From: an archaeon
GTDB taxonomy: Archaea; Methanobacteriota; Methanobacteria; Methanobacteriales; Methanobacteriaceae
NCBI GenBank assembly: GCA_024409165.1
Contig: JAKSUE010000050.1
Coordinates: forward strand, 1-8,362
Direction: 5' to 3'
Length of the DNA stretch: 8,362 bases
Shown here: positions 5,761 through 8,362 of the stretch, in pieces
Layout of the letters: the number at the start of each line of letters is the position of its first letter
Numbering within the stretch: the first letter of the stretch is position 1
Program-made: the position numbers and the translations under genes
Notes under the pieces: model-generated
Seen by the model: only the letters and a program-made list of their open reading frames with translations
Told to the model about the DNA's origin: nothing
Database searches by the model: none

Positions 5761-5768
5761 TTTATATA
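5761..5768 (+). promoter_or_regulatory. TATA box of the glycosyltransferase gene
   Basis: TTTATATA lies 33 bp before the ATG at 5802, predicting transcription start near 5790 and a leader of about 12 nt carrying AGGG (5792-5795). This marks a transcription unit separate from the iron operon. Confidence 0.55.
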
Positions 5769-5801
5769 TTATAATTAATTATAAACTAAATAGGGATTTA
5801 A

Positions 5802-7544
5802 ATGATATTAGATAAAATTAAAAATGATAAATATTTGCAATTTATAATTGTTTTTTCTGTTTTTATAGCTATTGCACTTATTTTCATTAATTCTACAACT
5901 AATTTTTTAGGTAGATATTTTGTTGATCCTTATTTTTACTTAATTCAAGCTTTAAGATATGCTGGATATAATATTGGAGGATATGCTTATATTAACTATT
6001 TCCCACCTCTTGTACCTTTCTTAACATCTTTACTCTTTAGATTAGGTCTTGTAGGGGATTATTCAATATTCTTTGTCACTGGTATATTTTATATTCCTGC
6101 TGTTATTGGGGTTTATGCTTTACTTAAGCTCCGTTTTAATGAGCAATATGCTTTTATTGGTGCTTTATTTTATGGATCTATTTCTGTAAATATTATGTGG
6201 GTAGCTAATGGAACAATTGATATTCCATCTGTTGCATTTTCTATCTGGGCATTTTATACATTTATTTTAGCTATTGAAAAGAATCAAAAATACTTCTATT
6301 TATCAATCCCTCTTGTTGTTTTATCTGTTTTTGCTAAATACATCGGAGCTTTGGTTATTTTTGGAATGTTAATGTATGTTTTATCTAAAAAAGACCTATT
6401 TTCTAATATTGCTAAGTATATTAAGCATTTTATTGGTGGAGTAATCGCAAGTTTTATATTCATAATTCCATTCTTAGTTCATTATTATATTAATAAAATA
6501 CCTTTCGGATTCTTAAATCAAGCTTCAAATGTAGCAAATCCAGGTGCTAGTTCTGCTGTGGCTTATGTTCCACCAAATGATTTATTATTCTATTTATTTT
6601 TCATTCCAAGGTTTGTATGTAAATATATCCCTGTTGCTGGAATTCCAATATTGATAATCTTGATTATTGTAGCACTTTATGTATTGTATAGATTAAAAGA
6701 TAATTTGACTAAGGACTACAGATCTATTCCAAATAAAATCAATTTATCAATATTTAATAAAATTAAATTGTCTAAGAATGTATTTTATGGAATTATTATT
6801 TTATCCATTATATTATTTGCAATTTCATTCCTCTTAGCAGGTACATGGTCATTTATAACTTGTGAATTAATATTCTTTATTGGAATCATGTTATTCACCA
6901 TATCATTCAACAGTATCTATGATGATGGAAAATATGAGTTTTTCAATTTTGATATTGCTACATACACATGGTTCTTCTCTTATTTAATATTCTTTTCTGC
7001 ACATTTAATTAAAGCAGATAGATACTTCATTATTCATGCACCTTCATTCACAATTATCATTATATTTGGTCTTACTTTAATTATTCGATACCTAAACACT
7101 TACTCTAAAAATTATAACTCTCTTAAAGAGTCTAATAGAACTATTGATAATATTAAAGTAAAATTAGTAATCTGGAATAAAAAGTATAATTTAATCCAAT
7201 TAATTCCAACTTTATTTGTCATTTTATGTTTATTATCAAGTTTAGGTTATTTAGCTGTGGATAAACATGACACAATTGTAGATGATGAAAAACAAACAGC
7301 ATTATGGACCAAAGGAAATCTCCCAGCTAATGAAACTATTTGTGCTGATAGAGGACCAATTTTCACTTGGTATTTACAAAAAGAAGTAATTTATAATAAA
7401 GATTCAGTTCCATTAAATAATATATCAACGTTTTTAAAAGATAATAATGCAACTTATTATGTATCTTTAAAAGGATTTGAAATTCAGAACCTTACAATTA
7501 TAAAACATATTGGTAAAGTTACTATTTATAAAAATAATGTGTGA
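5802..7544 (+). CDS. Polytopic GT-C type membrane glycosyltransferase
   Basis: This 580-aa integral membrane protein has the layout of GT-C glycosyltransferases (GT39/ArnT/PMT-like), which transfer sugars from polyprenyl-phosphate carriers outside the membrane. The first helix (12-30) is followed by an external loop with D42 in RYFVDPYFYLIQALRY, the usual site of the catalytic acidic residue. NYFPPLVPFLTSLLFR (65-80) matches the YxPP segment after it. NGTIDIPS (136-143) and AHLIKADRYFIIHAPSF (400-416) are further family-like landmarks. About 11-12 hydrophobic helices reach to residue 490. The last 90 residues, with ADRGPIFTWYLQ, form a soluble domain, probably extracytoplasmic. The sugar and acceptor (surface glycan, S-layer or pseudomurein-associated glycoprotein) cannot be told from the sequence. 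It appears monocistronic and is unrelated to the iron genes. Confidence 0.8.
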   Translation: MILDKIKNDKYLQFIIVFSVFIAIALIFINSTTNFLGRYFVDPYFYLIQALRYAGYNIGGYAYINYFPPLVPFLTSLLFRLGLVGDYSIFFVTGIFYIPAVIGVYALLKLRFNEQYAFIGALFYGSISVNIMWVANGTIDIPSVAFSIWAFYTFILAIEKNQKYFYLSIPLVVLSVFAKYIGALVIFGMLMYVLSKKDLFSNIAKYIKHFIGGVIASFIFIIPFLVHYYINKIPFGFLNQASNVANPGASSAVAYVPPNDLLFYLFFIPRFVCKYIPVAGIPILIILIIVALYVLYRLKDNLTKDYRSIPNKINLSIFNKIKLSKNVFYGIIILSIILFAISFLLAGTWSFITCELIFFIGIMLFTISFNSIYDDGKYEFFNFDIATYTWFFSYLIFFSAHLIKADRYFIIHAPSFTIIIIFGLTLIIRYLNTYSKNYNSLKESNRTIDNIKVKLVIWNKKYNLIQLIPTLFVILCLLSSLGYLAVDKHDTIVDDEKQTALWTKGNLPANETICADRGPIFTWYLQKEVIYNKDSVPLNNISTFLKDNNATYYVSLKGFEIQNLTIIKHIGKVTIYKNNV

Positions 7545-7578
7545 TGTTGTGTGATGTTGTGTAAAGTTGTATAAAGTT
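7539..7578 (+). repeat. 10-bp tandem repeat spanning the glycosyltransferase stop codon
   Basis: The four units are GTGTGATGTT (7539), GTGTGATGTT (7549), GTGTAAAGTT (7559) and GTATAAAGTT (7569). The TGA stop (7542-7544) lies in the first copy. Because ten is not a multiple of three, extra copies would mostly fall after the stop and leave the protein unchanged. Confidence 0.75.
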
Positions 7579-7597
7579 ATAATGTATAAAAAGAGTT

Positions 7598-7627
7598 AAT
7601 TTTAAGTTAATTGTTTAACTTAAAATT
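7598..7627. terminator. 13-bp-stem hairpin, bidirectional terminator
   Basis: The perfect stem is AATTTTAAGTTAA (7598-7610) with TTAACTTAAAATT (7615-7627) around a TTGT loop. T-runs follow at 7626-7630 and beyond on the plus strand. It lies between the glycosyltransferase stop (7544) and the convergent gene ending at 7669, so it probably serves both. Confidence 0.75.
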
Positions 7628-7668
7628 TTTTATTTTTTAATTTTTTATTATTTTCATTCTATTATTAA

Positions 7669-7848
7669 TTATACAATTAATGGTAAAATTAAAAATGGAA
7701 CGAAAGCAGCTAATAGAAATAGTCCTATTCCAAGATATTCGAATGTTTTATTATCATCCATAATTCCTGAAATGAGTAATAAAATTCCAATAAATCCAAA
7801 GAATATTGGAAAAATATGTGAAAATATAATAAATCCTGAACTTGCCAT
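7669..7848 (-). CDS. 59-aa small protein with two predicted membrane helices
   Basis: I read this gene directly from the minus strand; it encodes 59 residues from ATG (7846-7848) to TAA (7669-7671). It has two hydrophobic helices, roughly residues 5-29 (FIIFSHIFPIFFGFIGILLL at its core) and 40-59, joined by a short charged turn, MDDNKTFEY (30-38). This predicts a hairpin membrane protein with a polar turn. The start is supported by GTGAT just before ATG (minus-strand GTGATAAATG), a match to the archaeal anti-SD and similar to other genes here. No conserved family is recognised. It is convergent with the glycosyltransferase and shares the hairpin terminator. It is likely real because the ORF, SD and composition agree, but there is no homology evidence. 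Confidence 0.65.
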   Translation of the reverse strand: MASSGFIIFSHIFPIFFGFIGILLLISGIMDDNKTFEYLGIGLFLLAAFVPFLILPLIV

Positions 7849-7860
7849 TTTATCACTTAA

Positions 7861-7951
7861 GTTAATTTATTTTTGTTTTGTTAATATTTTTTATTTTTAG
7901 TTTGTTAATATTTTTATATTTTGATTTGTTAACCTTTTTTAATAGTATTAA
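7861..7951. repeat. Imperfect 24-bp T-rich tandem repeat
   Basis: GTTAA-starting units begin at 7880, 7904 and 7928, exactly 24 bp apart. The first two share GTTAATATTTTT, and a shorter related unit starts at 7861. The repeat lies upstream of the minus-strand small membrane protein gene and would contain its promoter. No clear TATA box could be assigned for it, and the rest of 7951-8010 is T-rich with no gene seen. Confidence 0.6.
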
Positions 7952-8012
7952 CTATTCTATTTAATATATGTTTTATTTAATATTTAATCTTTTTTTAATA
8001 TTTTCAATAAAA

Positions 8013-8162
8013 AGCCTCTGTTGAAATCCTATGTCTTTTTACATTTGAAATGATACTTAAGACTTTTTTGAGCTTTTAAAATTCTTGTTTGTGTATAAAA
8101 ACCCTATTTTACCATATCTTCAGCTACAACATGATTAAAAAAATGAGGATTTCAACAAAGCC
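8013..8162. mobile_element. MITE-like element or IS remnant, about 150 bp
   Basis: The left end 8014-8030 (GCCTCTGTTGAAATCCT) and the reverse complement of the right end 8146-8162 (GGCTTTGTTGAAATCCT) match at 15 of 17 positions, typical of transposon terminal inverted repeats. ATAAAA occurs just outside both ends (8007-8012 and 8163-8168), possibly a target duplication with one A of ambiguity. On the plus strand an open stretch from 8080 ends at a TAA (8164-8166) just past the right repeat and reads ...NMIKKMRISTKP. This could be the last residues of a transposase, suggesting an internally deleted IS. The family is not identified. Confidence 0.55.
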
Positions 8163-8199
8163 ATAAAATGTATAAGTATATATTATTAAAATTACATAA

Positions 8200-8207
8200 T
8201 TTATATT
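8200..8207 (+). promoter_or_regulatory. Putative TATA box of the right-edge gene
   Basis: TTTATATT lies 68 bp before the ATG at 8268, giving a predicted start near 8228 and a leader of about 40 nt. Other AT-rich boxes nearby (TTTATAAT at 8209-8216) are alternatives. Confidence 0.35.
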
Positions 8208-8267
8208 GTTTATAATATTTAAACCAAATTTTTTAATATTAAATTAAATAGATATGGAGGAAAATTT

Positions 8268-8362
8268 ATGGATAATAAGTTAGTTCCAAATATAATTTTT
8301 ATTATCTTAGGTATTCTCATTATATTTTTCCCTATGCTTGGAGTTCTTGCTATAAACTTAGT
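8268..8362 (+). CDS. Small membrane protein, N-terminus only (cut by window edge)
   Basis: The ATG at 8268 is preceded by GGAGG (8256-8260) with a 7-nt gap, an excellent start. The 31 visible codons begin MDNKLVPNIIFIILGILIIF and then read FPMLGVLAINLV, so one transmembrane helix covers about residues 7-28. The G-I-L-I-I-F-F-P pattern recalls the short membrane repeats of DUF308/HdeD-like proteins, but the visible part is too short to decide. The reading frame is open at the right edge. Confidence 0.75.
   Translation, partial: MDNKLVPNIIFIILGILIIFFPMLGVLAINL

Noticed and set aside
1..8362. tRNA, rRNA or riboswitch genes
   Set aside because: No cloverleaf, conserved rRNA stretch or recognised riboswitch core was seen by eye on either strand. 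Intergenic DNA is almost pure A/T.

Overview
The window is very AT-rich and looks like the chromosome of a gut-type methanogenic archaeon, most likely Methanobrevibacter or a close relative. The evidence is archaeal TATA boxes (TTTATATA type) about 25 bp before inferred transcript starts, Shine-Dalgarno sites of the GGAGG/GGTG/GTGAT type at nearly constant spacing, oligo-T termination, and archaeal gene families (MnmC-like methyltransferase, DtxR-FeoA fusion, HisA-related COG1411 protein, GT-C glycosyltransferase). The genus is an inference from gene content and composition; no rRNA or other marker gene is present.

Layout. Positions 1-147 are a 46-bp tandem repeat array running in from the left edge, directly upstream of an MnmC-family methyltransferase gene (+, to 1397). 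A perfect palindrome with a T-tract separates it from a convergent small zinc-ribbon gene (-, 1519-1710). The 349-bp divergent region 1711-2059 carries three DtxR-type palindromes (TTAGG-N4-CCTAA) and TATA elements. It leads into an iron operon: feoB (2060-4045), a 65-aa eight-cysteine protein (4063-4260), a DtxR/FeoA fusion (4338-4964) and, 22 bp further on, a HisA-related TIM-barrel gene (4987-5685). After a T-rich terminator and a fresh TATA box comes a 580-aa polytopic GT-C type glycosyltransferase (5802-7544). It is closed by a 13-bp-stem bidirectional hairpin shared with a convergent 59-aa two-helix membrane protein (-, 7669-7848). The last 0.5 kb holds a T-rich 24-bp-period repeat, a roughly 150-bp element with near-perfect terminal inverted repeats (MITE or IS remnant), and the start of a small membrane protein gene (8268 to the edge).

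How it fits together. The central block is a ferrous-iron uptake unit. FeoB is the GTP-dependent Fe(II) permease, the Cys-rich protein is a plausible accessory factor, and the regulator fusion supplies both a metal-sensing dimerisation domain and a FeoA/SH3-like domain. The upstream palindromes predict repression when iron is sufficient. Two points stand out. FeoB has no ATG/GTG/TTG before its P-loop and seems to start at an ATT placed exactly 7 nt after GGAGG. The DtxR-like protein seems to lack about 10 residues of its helix-turn-helix, so it may not be the protein that binds those palindromes.
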